Assembly: GCA_022013685.1 (NCBI GenBank)
Contig: JAKLPV010000093.1
Location: 1 to 43,740 of the forward strand
Source of the DNA: Anaerolineae bacterium
GTDB taxonomy: Bacteria > Chloroflexota > Anaerolineae > Anaerolineales > Villigracilaceae
DNA length: 43,740 bases
Direction of reading: 5' to 3'
Position numbers and translations under genes: made by a program
Shown: positions 9,230 to 17,587 of the stretch, piece after piece
Position numbering within the stretch: position 1 is the stretch's first letter
Layout: each line of letters starts with the position of its first letter
The notes under the pieces: model-generated
Told to the model about the DNA's origin: nothing
Seen by the model: only the letters and a program-made list of their open reading frames with translations
Database searches by the model: none

Positions 9230-10327
9230 TCAGGCTTTTTGTTTTGGTTTACGCCGGTGGAGCAGTTCATGCAGCGCCGAGCCAGCCAACACCAGCCCGG
9301 TGATCATGGCTATCGCCAGCAGGGCTTCGTCCTGAAATTTTGTGGCCCCGGAAGCATCCGATAACATCACACCCACGTAAATTGCATAAAGGGCAACAAA
9401 CAGGCCGCCTTCCCAGCGGAAAATCATGTGACCGCCGGTAAAGAAAACAGGCAGGGTGATGACCGCCACCGCCACCATGACAGGAATATCGAAAGCCAGG
9501 GCAGAAGCAGGGATGGGAATGCCACCCGGCGCAATCAGGCCAGTCAGACCCAACACGGCCATCAGGTTGAAAATGTTACTGCCAACCACGTTGCCAACAG
9601 CAATGTCGCGCTCCTTGCGCATGGCAGCGACGATGGATGTTGCCAGTTCGGGCAGGGAGGTGCCGATCGCCACAATTGTCAGACCGATCACCAGTTCACT
9701 GATGCTAAATAATCTCGCCAGCGCCACTGCGCCATCCACCAGCCAACCTGCACCAAAGGTCAGACAGACCAATCCAAACGCAACCTGGCCGAGGTTGATG
9801 GCCATACTGCGCGGGGTGTGTTTTTCTTTTTCTGCAAATTCATGCTCGTATTCTTCGCGGACTTCGGCGCTGGTTTCTTTGCGACTCTGGACGATGTTGA
9901 AGACGATATAGGCAAGCAAACCAGCAAACAGGATGATTCCATCCAGAAAACCTATGCTACCATCCGAGGCCATCCACCAGACCAGGATGGTGACGGCAAT
10001 CATGATCGGCACATCCTGGCGCACCAGTTGCTGGTTGACCACCAGCGGAATGATCAGCGCTGAAAGGCCGAGGATGACCAGCACATTCATAATGTTGCTG
10101 CCGACCACATTGCCGAGCGCGATATTGGCCTGGCCGGTAAAAGCCGATTGCAGGTTGATCGCCAGTTCGGGCGCGCTGGTGCCAAAAGCAACCACCGTCA
10201 GGCCGATGACCAGCGGAGATATCCCGAATGCCGCCGCCAAGCGTGAAGCGCCGCGCACCAAAATCTCTGCGCCGAGCAAAAGTGATATAAAACCGCCCAG
10301 CAATAAAACAATAATCATCCAGTTCAT
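9230..10327 (-). CDS. calcium/sodium antiporter (CaCA family, YrbG type)
   Basis: A 365-residue membrane protein with the two inverted alpha repeats of cation/Ca2+ exchangers: GLTVVAFGTSAPELAI (about residue 43) with GNVVGSNIMN, and GLTIVAIGTSLPELATS (about residue 215) with GNVVGSNIFNL. The acidic Glu in each PEL motif is the ion ligand. An acidic, charged loop around residue 155-170 joins the two halves. It probably exports Ca2+ in exchange for Na+ across the cytoplasmic membrane. It starts 12 bases after the FmdB-type gene on the same strand, so the two are likely cotranscribed. Confidence 0.9.
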   Translation of the reverse strand: MNWMIIVLLLGGFISLLLGAEILVRGASRLAAAFGISPLVIGLTVVAFGTSAPELAINLQSAFTGQANIALGNVVGSNIMNVLVILGLSALIIPLVVNQQLVRQDVPIMIAVTILVWWMASDGSIGFLDGIILFAGLLAYIVFNIVQSRKETSAEVREEYEHEFAEKEKHTPRSMAINLGQVAFGLVCLTFGAGWLVDGAVALARLFSISELVIGLTIVAIGTSLPELATSIVAAMRKERDIAVGNVVGSNIFNLMAVLGLTGLIAPGGIPIPASALAFDIPVMVAVAVITLPVFFTGGHMIFRWEGGLFVALYAIYVGVMLSDASGATKFQDEALLAIAMITGLVLAGSALHELLHRRKPKQKA

Positions 10328-10339
10328 GAAAAGATTCTC

Positions 10340-10738
10340 CTAAAATCCATCGTCCAACCCACCCATATCGCCGCCCAGGCCCTCAGCCAGGTCGGGGATA
10401 GCGCTTTCAATCTCTTCAGGCGATTGACCGGCTTCGAGACGGTCGACCACATCGCCAAATTCGGGCGGCAGGTCTTCACCCAACTCGCTGCCCATTTTGC
10501 GCATCATGCGTCCCAGCGCAATTGGATCGTCGTCGATGCCATCCAGCATGGACGGGTCGCCCAGCGCAGACAGACGCTGCTCATCTGATTTAAGTACGCG
10601 CACGCGCGGCACCCGTCTGCGGGCATTGGCGCTGCCACAGTGCGAACAGGCAATCGGCTTGACACCATATTCCTGGTAGCTCAAGAAGATGTCGAAACGT
10701 TTTCGACAATCGAGACAGACAAAATCATAAGTCGGCAT
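10340..10738 (-). CDS. FmdB family zinc-ribbon protein
   Basis: A 132-residue protein that begins MPTYDFVCLDCRKRFD and has a second CSHCGS motif about 25 residues later. The pair of CxxC motifs forms the zinc ribbon of the FmdB/CxxC_CXXC_SSSS family, named after a putative regulator of formamidase; the biochemical role is not settled. The C-terminal 80 residues are acidic with Met/Gly-rich stretches (RMMRKMGSELGEDLPPEFGD) and are typical of longer members. It is followed 12 bases later by the antiporter gene. Confidence 0.85.
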   Translation of the reverse strand: MPTYDFVCLDCRKRFDIFLSYQEYGVKPIACSHCGSANARRRVPRVRVLKSDEQRLSALGDPSMLDGIDDDPIALGRMMRKMGSELGEDLPPEFGDVVDRLEAGQSPEEIESAIPDLAEGLGGDMGGLDDGF

Positions 10739-10793
10739 GGTTCAGGTTTCTCCGATGGATATTGTATGCGAGTTGGTGCGGGAAGGACAGGGC

Positions 10794-10820
10794 TGTAGCG
10801 CGAGATGTTATCCCGCGAGA
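10794..10820. repeat. GCGCGAGAT palindrome, copy 2
   Basis: Imperfect palindrome between the E1 gene and the FmdB gene, overlapping the E1 stop codon. Its first 13 bases, TGTAGCGCGAGAT, are identical to a copy at 17560-17584, and a degenerate inverted copy lies near 6078-6098. Likely a dispersed short repeat or an mRNA 3' hairpin. Confidence 0.5.
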
Positions 10821-13213
10821 GGCGGTCTAGGATATTTCGCAGGCTCAACTTCGCGCATCATCTCATAAACGGCGTCGAAAATCGTTTCGGCGTTGGGTTT
10901 TGACCAGTAATCGCCGTCCGAGCCGTAGGCGGGACGGTGGGGCTGGGCCGAGAGGGTGCGCGGGGCCGAGTCGAGGTGGTAGTAGCCGCCTTGTTTTTCG
11001 ATGACCTGCTGGAGCATGTAGGCGGTTGTCCCGCCGGGTACGTCTTCATCGAGGAAGAGTACCCGGTTGGTCTTTTTGAGCGATTCGACGATCATACCGT
11101 TCAGGTCGAAGGGCAGCAGGCTTTGCACGTCGATGACTTCGATTTCGATGCCCGCTTTGGCGAGTTTCTCGGCGGCGTCGAGGGCGATGCGGCAGCAGGA
11201 GCCATAGGTGACGACAGTCACATCCGCGCCGGAGCGCAGGATTTCGGGCACGCCGAGCGGCACGGTCATCTCAGCCAGATTGTCGGGCAAGCGTTCTTTC
11301 AGGCGGTAGCCATTCAGCGGCTCGACCACCAGTCCCGGCTCTTCGGCGCGCAGCAGGGTGTTGTAGAAGCCGCCCGCCTGGGTCAGGTTGCGCGGCACGA
11401 GCACGTGGATTCCGCGCACGAGGTTGATGATGCCCGCCATCGGTGAGCCGCTGTGCCAGATGCCCTCCAGGCGGTGGCCGCGGGTGCGGATGATGACCGG
11501 GGCTTTCTGCCCGCCCGCGGTGCGCCAGAGCAGGTTCGAGAGATCATCGGACATCAGTTGCAAAGCGTAAAGCAAATAGTCGAGATATTGAATTTCACAG
11601 ATCGGGCGCAGGCCGCGCATGGCCAGGCCGATGGCCTGACCGAGAATGGTCACTTCGCGGATGCCGGTGTCCATTACGCGCAAAAATCCGTATTTTTCCT
11701 GCAAGCCGCGAAAGCCCTGGTTGACATCCCCCAGTTTGCCGACATCTTCGCCGAAGGCAATCGTGCGCGGGTCGCGTTCAAAGGCGGCGTCGAAGAAGGC
11801 GTTGACGACTTCGAAGCCGGTCTGGCTTGGCGAAGAAGCCGAGTAAACGGGTTTTACTTCGGGCACGCGGGCGGCGGCATCGGGCCAGGGGCTGTGCAGG
11901 TGACTGGAAAATGTCTCAGCGGCGGCAGCGTTTTCAGCCTCGTACCAGCTTTGTAGTTTTTGCAGGGCAGGTGCCGGGTTGCTGCGATCCGTGCGCAGGG
12001 CTTCGTGGGCTGCGGCAAAAACATCCCGCCTGGTAAAAACCGGCAGGTTGGATAAATTCTGCCTGATCCCGCTGGCGGATGGAATTTGGGCAAGCAGTTC
12101 AACAGCTTCGGCGCGCAGTTTCTGCATGGGGGCGTTGAAGGCATCCCAGGCGGCCTTGCGGGACTCTTCGACCCGCTGTCTGTCGTCCGTTTCGTAGGCG
12201 TTGAGCTCGTCCTTGGTGGCGACGCCGCTTTCTATGAGCCACTGACGCATTTTGAGCAGGCAGTCGTGTTCAACTTCCCACTGCAGGCGCTCGGCGGATT
12301 TGTAGCGTTCGTGGCTGCCGCTGGTGCTGTGGCCGAGCGGCTGGGTAACTTCGGTAACATGCACGATGGCCGGAATATGGTATTCGCGGGCGATTTCGCT
12401 GGCGCTGGCGTAGGTTTCGAGCAGGGCGGAATAATCCCAGGCACGGACGGTGTACAGATCGTAGCCGATGTCGGTGCTGCGCGGCGGGTTGGGATCGCGC
12501 TGGAAACCTTGCAGGATGGCGCCGATATTTTCTTTGACCATCTGGAATTGGTTGGGGACCGAGATGCCGAATCCGTCATCGTAGATGGTGATGACGGCCG
12601 GGGCTTGCAGCACGCCGATGGCGTTGACACTTTCCCAGAACATGCCTTCGGCGGTGGAGGCGTTGCCGATCGTGCCCCAGGCGACTTCGTTACCGTCCTT
12701 CGAGAACTGGCTGAAGGGTTTCAGCTCGGGAACCTGGCGGTAGAGGGTCGAGGCGAAAGCCAGCGCGACCAGGCGCGGCATTTGCGAGGCGGTCGGTGAA
12801 ACATCGGCGGCGATGTTGTAGGCCTGGGTCTGGTCGCGCCAGGAACCATCCGGGTTGATGTAGCGCGAGGCGAAGTGGCCGTTCATGGCCCGCCCGGCGG
12901 TGGCGGGTTCGTGTTTGACGTCGGCATGGGCGTAGAGCTGTGCAAAAAAAGCCTGGATGTCGATCACCCCAAGGGCGAACATCCAGGTCTGGTCACGGTA
13001 ATAGCCGGAGCGCCAGTCGCCTTTTTGGAAGGCGCGCGCAATGGCAAGTTGGGCGACTTCCTTGCCGTCGCCGAAGATGCCAAATTTGGCCTTGCCGCTC
13101 AAGACTTCGCGCCGTCCGACGACGGATGCTTGGCGGCTGCGATAGGCCAGACGGTAATCGCTGATAAGTTGTTCTGAATCGAGGGAAAATTGGGGCTGTT
13201 TGCCGTTGGGCAT
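10808..13213 (-). CDS. fused alpha/beta E1 component of a 2-oxoacid dehydrogenase
   Basis: An 801-residue thiamine diphosphate enzyme in which the alpha subunit (about 1-400) and beta subunit (about 465-801) are one chain. In the alpha half the cofactor motif appears as GNASTAEGMFWESVNAIGV ... DDGFGISVP, a variant of GDG-x-N. The beta half shows FGEDVGKLGDVNQGF, the IREVTILGQAIGLAMRG segment, and the transketolase C-terminal domain (VTVVTYGSCC, EVIDVQSLLPFD). It probably decarboxylates pyruvate or a branched-chain 2-oxoacid and passes the acyl group to an E2 lipoyl protein, but no E2 or E3 gene is nearby. The ATG at 13213 has GGAGAG six bases upstream. A central linker of about 60 residues (about 400-465) joins the halves. 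Confidence 0.88.
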   Translation of the reverse strand: MPNGKQPQFSLDSEQLISDYRLAYRSRQASVVGRREVLSGKAKFGIFGDGKEVAQLAIARAFQKGDWRSGYYRDQTWMFALGVIDIQAFFAQLYAHADVKHEPATAGRAMNGHFASRYINPDGSWRDQTQAYNIAADVSPTASQMPRLVALAFASTLYRQVPELKPFSQFSKDGNEVAWGTIGNASTAEGMFWESVNAIGVLQAPAVITIYDDGFGISVPNQFQMVKENIGAILQGFQRDPNPPRSTDIGYDLYTVRAWDYSALLETYASASEIAREYHIPAIVHVTEVTQPLGHSTSGSHERYKSAERLQWEVEHDCLLKMRQWLIESGVATKDELNAYETDDRQRVEESRKAAWDAFNAPMQKLRAEAVELLAQIPSASGIRQNLSNLPVFTRRDVFAAAHEALRTDRSNPAPALQKLQSWYEAENAAAAETFSSHLHSPWPDAAARVPEVKPVYSASSPSQTGFEVVNAFFDAAFERDPRTIAFGEDVGKLGDVNQGFRGLQEKYGFLRVMDTGIREVTILGQAIGLAMRGLRPICEIQYLDYLLYALQLMSDDLSNLLWRTAGGQKAPVIIRTRGHRLEGIWHSGSPMAGIINLVRGIHVLVPRNLTQAGGFYNTLLRAEEPGLVVEPLNGYRLKERLPDNLAEMTVPLGVPEILRSGADVTVVTYGSCCRIALDAAEKLAKAGIEIEVIDVQSLLPFDLNGMIVESLKKTNRVLFLDEDVPGGTTAYMLQQVIEKQGGYYHLDSAPRTLSAQPHRPAYGSDGDYWSKPNAETIFDAVYEMMREVEPAKYPRPPLAG

Positions 13214-13270
13214 GTTCTCTCCAGAAGGATGGTTTGGTCGAACACGATGATTTCGGGCAATTTCAGTCTG

Positions 13271-13276
13271 ATTATA
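13271..13276 (-). promoter_or_regulatory. -10 box of the E1 gene
   Basis: Perfect TATAAT on the minus strand, 57 bases upstream of the E1 start. The -35 is weak and coincides with one arm of an inverted repeat (13294-13305), so regulated initiation is plausible. Confidence 0.45.
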
Positions 13277-13293
13277 CTGGATAACAAAACCAG

Positions 13294-13341
13294 GACACGA
13301 ATTTTGCGAATTGTCACGAAAACAGCTCTAAAATTCGTGTC
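13294..13341. promoter_or_regulatory. 12-base inverted repeat upstream of the E1 gene
   Basis: GACACGAATTTT at 13294-13305 and AAAATTCGTGTC at 13330-13341 are perfect inverted copies separated by 24 bases. The proximal arm covers the expected -35 position of the E1 promoter. This could be a two-site operator or, less likely, the terminator of a transcript; there is no T-run. Confidence 0.45.
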
Positions 13342-13398
13342 AAAGAAATGGCTCTCAAGTTATTGAGATTTGCCCCCATGAGATTGACAATCTAAAAC

Positions 13399-14244
13399 TT
13401 AGCCCATCACCCAGCCAGGTTTGTGCTGTTTTTTGTCGAAGGGCATGCCCAGCAGGACGGTGGTGATGTTGTCGTGTCCGCCGCGCTGGTTCGCCAAATC
13501 TACAAGCGCCAGTGCGGTCTGGTTGAGCGTTTTGCCCTGCAAAGTTTCGAGAATTTCACTGGCATTAACCAGGTCGGTCAGACCGTCAGTACAAAGCAGG
13601 ATGACATCGCCCGGCTGGAGTAACAACCCCTGGTTGGCTTTGGCCTTGGCGTCGTTGTCATTAGGCGTAAGGAACAGGCGCAAATCGGGTTCGGGCGGCG
13701 TTTCGGAGCCAAGATAGCGGCGGATGACGTGCAGGTTGGGATGTGTCTTGATCTGCGAGCTGCTCAAGACACCTTTTTCTACGGCTTCCTGCACCCAGGT
13801 GTGGTCGCGACTGACCTGGCGGATCTTCCCCTCACGGATGAAATAAATACGCGAATCGCCGGCGTAAGCGATGTAGAGCACATCCCCCACCACCCAGGCG
13901 CAGGAGACAGTCGCGCCCATGCCTCTGCGGGTGGCATCCAGTTCGGCCTGTTTAAAGATTTCCTCACTGATGCGGTAAAAGCTCTCCTGAAAAAGGGCCA
14001 GCGGATTGCCGCCATTCGCCTGGGTAGCCATGCCGCTGATCCCATTAACAACCATCGCCGAGGCCACTTCCCCGGCGCGGTGGCCGCCGATGCCATCCGA
14101 AACCACAGCAACCACCACCGGCATGGGGTTGTGCTGGCTGAGGGTATACGCCGAAACGGCGAAGTTATCCTCGTTGTTTTTGCCAGACTGGCCGGGGTGG
14201 GTTTGGGCGGCAATAAAAAGATGCGCGTTTGTCGTGCGTATCAT
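13399..14244 (-). CDS. PP2C-family serine/threonine protein phosphatase
   Basis: A 281-residue PPM/PP2C phosphatase that dephosphorylates Ser/Thr residues with two Mn2+ or Mg2+ ions. The metal ligands are visible in NNEDNF (near residue 24), VSDGIGGHRAGEVAS (near 50), LLCTDGLTD (near 205) and GGHDNITTVLL (near 260); the GDSRIY segment is also conserved. I choose ATG at 14244, because it forms an ATGA overlap with the stop of the VWA/FHA gene, a sign of translational coupling; the frame remains open 48 codons further upstream but only inside the neighbouring gene. The paired FHA protein suggests a phospho-threonine signalling unit. Confidence 0.9.
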   Translation of the reverse strand: MIRTTNAHLFIAAQTHPGQSGKNNEDNFAVSAYTLSQHNPMPVVVAVVSDGIGGHRAGEVASAMVVNGISGMATQANGGNPLALFQESFYRISEEIFKQAELDATRRGMGATVSCAWVVGDVLYIAYAGDSRIYFIREGKIRQVSRDHTWVQEAVEKGVLSSSQIKTHPNLHVIRRYLGSETPPEPDLRLFLTPNDNDAKAKANQGLLLQPGDVILLCTDGLTDLVNASEILETLQGKTLNQTALALVDLANQRGGHDNITTVLLGMPFDKKQHKPGWVMG

Positions 14245-16142
14245 TCGGGTTTGATGGAAATCAGTTTCGGTTTTTGGTTGGCAGGCGGTTTGCCCTGGAC
14301 AAACCTGTAGGTTAATTTTCCAAAGTTTACCACATCGCCATGCGCGAGCAAACGACCCTCTTGGGGGATAATCTCGTAGTTGACCCATGTCCCGGCGACC
14401 GAACGGTTATCGCTCAACAGGAAGTGTCCGTCGGGGGTTCGCTGGATACGGGCGTGCAGCAGCGAAATCGATGGATCGCCCAACACGTTGGTGGCCTGGG
14501 TCGGGTCCGCGCCAATGGTCAGTTCGGGGGCGGAAAGGGCGATCGGGTCGCCGCCGGGAGCGGGTTGTGCGTCAGAAGTCAGTTTGACCAGGTAAGCGGG
14601 CGGCGGCGGCGCCTTACGTCGAATCCAGGGGAAGGGATTGTTGGCGGCAGGCAGCGGCCGGGTCGACGGTTCGAGGCCCGCCTGCACCGGTTGGGTGACC
14701 GGGTCCAGTTGGCGGGCGCGGATACGGCGGCGTTCAGCCAGGCGGCTGAAGGTTTTTTGCCCGCTGAAAAAGATGACCAACAACAAGACCAGCCCGGCAA
14801 AGACAACCGCCGTTGTCACCAGGGCAACCTGGTTGCGCAGGATTAATCCCCAAACACCGCCCGGCGGCTGGATAATGACCAGGTCCACCGTTGTCGGCGC
14901 GCTGCTGCTGCCAAGACCAAGCGAATCAGAGACCTCGACGCGCAAAGTGTGGGTGCTGCTGTTCAGGTAACCACGCAGATCCCAGGTAAATTGCTCAAAA
15001 GGCGCGGATGTATTTTCCTGAACCAACTCATCGTTCACGTACAGGGCAGTCCGCGCCAATGGGCGAACATATCCATCAGGAAATTCGACCAGGATTTCAA
15101 GCGGCTGGCTGATGGGCAGGCTGTTCTCGATATCAAACTGGTCTTCCAGATTCTGGCGAACGATCTGCGCTGGAGGAGAAAGCAGGATGGGGTTGGGCGG
15201 CAGAACGTTCAGGTTGAGATCAATTATGTTCGCATTGAGGTTCAGGTCGTCAACCGCGATCAGCGCAGACAGACTGAACTGTCCGCTGGCGCGTATGCCT
15301 GATTCGTACTCGAAGGCATATCCCCGGCGCAGCGTATCGAGCCATTCTTCAGGATCGAGGATGGTTTCGACGCCGGTAAAGTCGAGGCTGCTTCCGCCGG
15401 TAGCGATAGCCATCTGGCGCAAGGCTTCTGAACCAGGGTGGATGAGGAAGTCTTTCGAATCGATGATCCAGACGAAAATTCGTATGCCGGCCTGGTTGGC
15501 TCGGGCGGTCAGATCATTCAGAGCAGGGATATTCTGGCTATCAACATGGCTGGAAAGGAGCAGGACGGCGCGTTTGCCACCGGGCGGGGCAGGCATGTCG
15601 AGGGCAGCATCCAGAGCATAGGAAAGGGCCGCCAGACTGGGGGTCGAAGCGCGCAGTTGGGGATCGAACGTCTCGAAGCGATTTCGCCAGGTCAGCGGAT
15701 TGATACGTGAAGCGACAATTCCGCCATTCCAGGTCAAGCTGAAAGTGTCCTGGCTGTCAGCAGGGCGGGCAGCAGCCCAATTTCCGAGGACAGCCGCCGC
15801 TTTGTCGTAGCGCGAGATGCCCTGCCCATCGCGCACGGCCAGGGCTGAACCAGAGTCGATGGCGACGACCACCTGCAAGGGCGCTTCGCGCTGTTCGATG
15901 CGACTGGGGCGGATGGTCTGGCCGTCTTCGAGCAGGGAGAAATTGCCCGAATTCAAGCCAGATATGAACCGTCCCTGCGCGTCGTAGGCATCCAACAGGC
16001 CGCTGATGCGCGGGAATTCACTTGTGTTGATCTCGTACAGAACGGCAGAAGCCTGGCCCTGGGCAAGAGATACTTGCGGCAGAACCAGGCTGATGATACA
16101 AATTATCAGGAACAGGCGTAAGGGTTGCGTTCTAATAAGCAT
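14241..16142 (-). CDS. VWA-like and FHA domain membrane protein
   Basis: A 633-residue protein with a signal peptide (LFLIICIISLVLPQVSLAQ), an extracytoplasmic von Willebrand A-like domain at about 85-280 (VVVAIDSGSALAV), a beta-rich stretch, one transmembrane helix near 435-458, a basic linker, and a C-terminal cytoplasmic FHA domain at about 540-625 (LTIGADPTQATN, SISLLHARIQR, LLSDNRSVAGTWVNYE). The FHA fold binds phospho-threonine peptides, with the expected Arg/Ser/His pattern partly visible. It probably senses something outside through the VWA domain and recruits a phosphorylated partner inside. It overlaps the upstream membrane gene by 11 bases and the phosphatase gene by 4. Confidence 0.85.
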   Translation of the reverse strand: MLIRTQPLRLFLIICIISLVLPQVSLAQGQASAVLYEINTSEFPRISGLLDAYDAQGRFISGLNSGNFSLLEDGQTIRPSRIEQREAPLQVVVAIDSGSALAVRDGQGISRYDKAAAVLGNWAAARPADSQDTFSLTWNGGIVASRINPLTWRNRFETFDPQLRASTPSLAALSYALDAALDMPAPPGGKRAVLLLSSHVDSQNIPALNDLTARANQAGIRIFVWIIDSKDFLIHPGSEALRQMAIATGGSSLDFTGVETILDPEEWLDTLRRGYAFEYESGIRASGQFSLSALIAVDDLNLNANIIDLNLNVLPPNPILLSPPAQIVRQNLEDQFDIENSLPISQPLEILVEFPDGYVRPLARTALYVNDELVQENTSAPFEQFTWDLRGYLNSSTHTLRVEVSDSLGLGSSSAPTTVDLVIIQPPGGVWGLILRNQVALVTTAVVFAGLVLLLVIFFSGQKTFSRLAERRRIRARQLDPVTQPVQAGLEPSTRPLPAANNPFPWIRRKAPPPPAYLVKLTSDAQPAPGGDPIALSAPELTIGADPTQATNVLGDPSISLLHARIQRTPDGHFLLSDNRSVAGTWVNYEIIPQEGRLLAHGDVVNFGKLTYRFVQGKPPANQKPKLISIKPE

Positions 16143-17097
16143 CCAACATTTCTGGTTGGGCAGGCGGGGTAAGCAGGTTGGCCGACAAGCGGGTAAAAGT
16201 CAATGTCCAGGCTGTCCAGACATACGTACGCAGGATACCACCCAAGACGATTAATACTGGAATATATACCACAAAACACAGCCCGGAGATAAGCAGGGTT
16301 GTGCGCATGCCTTCATCAAACCCGAGCGCCAGGCCAAACAGGGCCGGGGCAACAACCAGCAAAATCGGCAGTGAAATGATGATGCCCAGCACCAGCTCGA
16401 TGATAAAAAGGATCAACGCCATCAAGATGTAATTTCCAATATTGGCGCGGAAGATATCCCAGGCGCGCTGGAGCGATTCGAGAATACCCAGTTCTTCCTT
16501 GAGCATGGCAATCGTGGCCTGTTCGAAGAGTAAATTCGTGACCCAACCCAGTGGAATGAGCAGACAGATCAATGGGATCAGGCACAAAAGGATTAAGCCC
16601 ATTGACAAGACCGCCCCAAAAGCAAGGACCAGCACCACTATCGCCGCCAGCACAAAACCTGCCAGCCACAAGATCAGCCACAGGCCGGCCACTTTCCAGA
16701 AATGCTGCGTCCCGTTCTGCCACAGGTCTCCAAAGGAGAGCGATTCAACGCCCTGCTCGGCCTGAAGCGCGCCTTTGACCAGGCCGATGCGCCCGATGGT
16801 GCCGAGCGCAAGCGCCAGCAGCCACAACACACAAAAAACCAGCAGGATGACGGCGATTACCCCAACGGATTGATTAAGATTATTTTCGATGTTTTCAAAA
16901 AAACGGACAAAGTCGGTTGTCCAAGCCTCAACCGGCAGGTTAAATTCTTCACCATCAAAGCGATAGCCGCTGCCATTACCGCCGCCTCCGCCACCCCCAC
17001 CGCCTTCGACGCAACTGGCAAGGATGCCAAAAACCCACAAAATTTTATACTTCCAAACAATTTGCCACGATCTGGTTAGAATATCGCCAATGTTCAT
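16132..17097 (-). CDS. polytopic membrane protein with a Gly-rich loop
   Basis: A 321-residue protein with about six membrane segments. After the first helix (WKYKILWVFGILASC) comes a run of nine glycines followed by GNGSG. The general plan resembles the membrane domain found in glycerophosphodiester phosphodiesterase-linked and DUF975-like families, but I cannot assign a function. The start at 17097 has AAAGGAG seven bases upstream. Overlap with the VWA/FHA gene suggests it belongs to that signalling operon. Confidence 0.7.
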   Translation of the reverse strand: MNIGDILTRSWQIVWKYKILWVFGILASCVEGGGGGGGGGNGSGYRFDGEEFNLPVEAWTTDFVRFFENIENNLNQSVGVIAVILLVFCVLWLLALALGTIGRIGLVKGALQAEQGVESLSFGDLWQNGTQHFWKVAGLWLILWLAGFVLAAIVVLVLAFGAVLSMGLILLCLIPLICLLIPLGWVTNLLFEQATIAMLKEELGILESLQRAWDIFRANIGNYILMALILFIIELVLGIIISLPILLVVAPALFGLALGFDEGMRTTLLISGLCFVVYIPVLIVLGGILRTYVWTAWTLTFTRLSANLLTPPAQPEMLDAY

Positions 17098-17155
17098 TGC
17101 ATACTCCTTTCAGGATAAGTCACTGCTGGATATACGCGCAAAGGCATAGCGGGGT

Positions 17156-17545
17156 TTATTCTTCATCGCCTTTAGTCAGGCGCGGACGTTTGATGGCTTC
17201 GTCGATGATCTGGTTGTTGCCTCGATCGGGCAGTTTCATCCAGCGGCTGACCCCGGCCCAGGCCAGCAAGGGCAGGCCCACGGCCGTCCCCGCCACCGGG
17301 TAGGGAACCCCGGCGACAATGCCCAGCACTAGGCCTTTGGCAATCGCCGCGCCCCATTCGTCATTGTCGAGAAAGCGCTGCACCATCGTTGTGGTCACAA
17401 AACCCAGGATACCTATCCCCAGCGCGGCCAGCGGATTAATGGCTTCAATGAAAAAGAAAAAGAAGACTCCATCCAGCGCGATTGTCGCAAATGCGGCCAG
17501 CGGGTGGATGGGTGGCGGGGTAATCTGGCGGGCTTCGTCAGTCAT
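17156..17545 (-). CDS. small membrane protein of unknown function
   Basis: A 129-residue protein with three or four hydrophobic helices (ATIALDGVFFFFFIEAI, ALGIGILGFVTTTMV, GLVLGIVAGVPYPVAG) and a charged C-terminus rich in Arg, Lys and Glu. I recognise no family. The ATG at 17545 has AAAGGAG six bases upstream, a good sign that it is translated. It lies between guaA and the Gly-rich membrane protein, on the same strand, and probably belongs to the same long transcript. Confidence 0.65.
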   Translation of the reverse strand: MTDEARQITPPPIHPLAAFATIALDGVFFFFFIEAINPLAALGIGILGFVTTTMVQRFLDNDEWGAAIAKGLVLGIVAGVPYPVAGTAVGLPLLAWAGVSRWMKLPDRGNNQIIDEAIKRPRLTKGDEE

Positions 17546-17559
17546 GGTGAACTCCTTTT

Positions 17560-17584
17560 GTAGCGCGAGATAATATCTCGCGCC
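17560..17584. repeat. GCGCGAGAT palindrome, copy 3
   Basis: Near-perfect palindrome: arms GCGCGAGATA and TATCTCGCGC around one central base, in the gap between guaA and the small membrane protein. It shares its first 13 bases with the copy at 10794-10820. Confidence 0.5.
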
Positions 17585-17587
17585 ACG

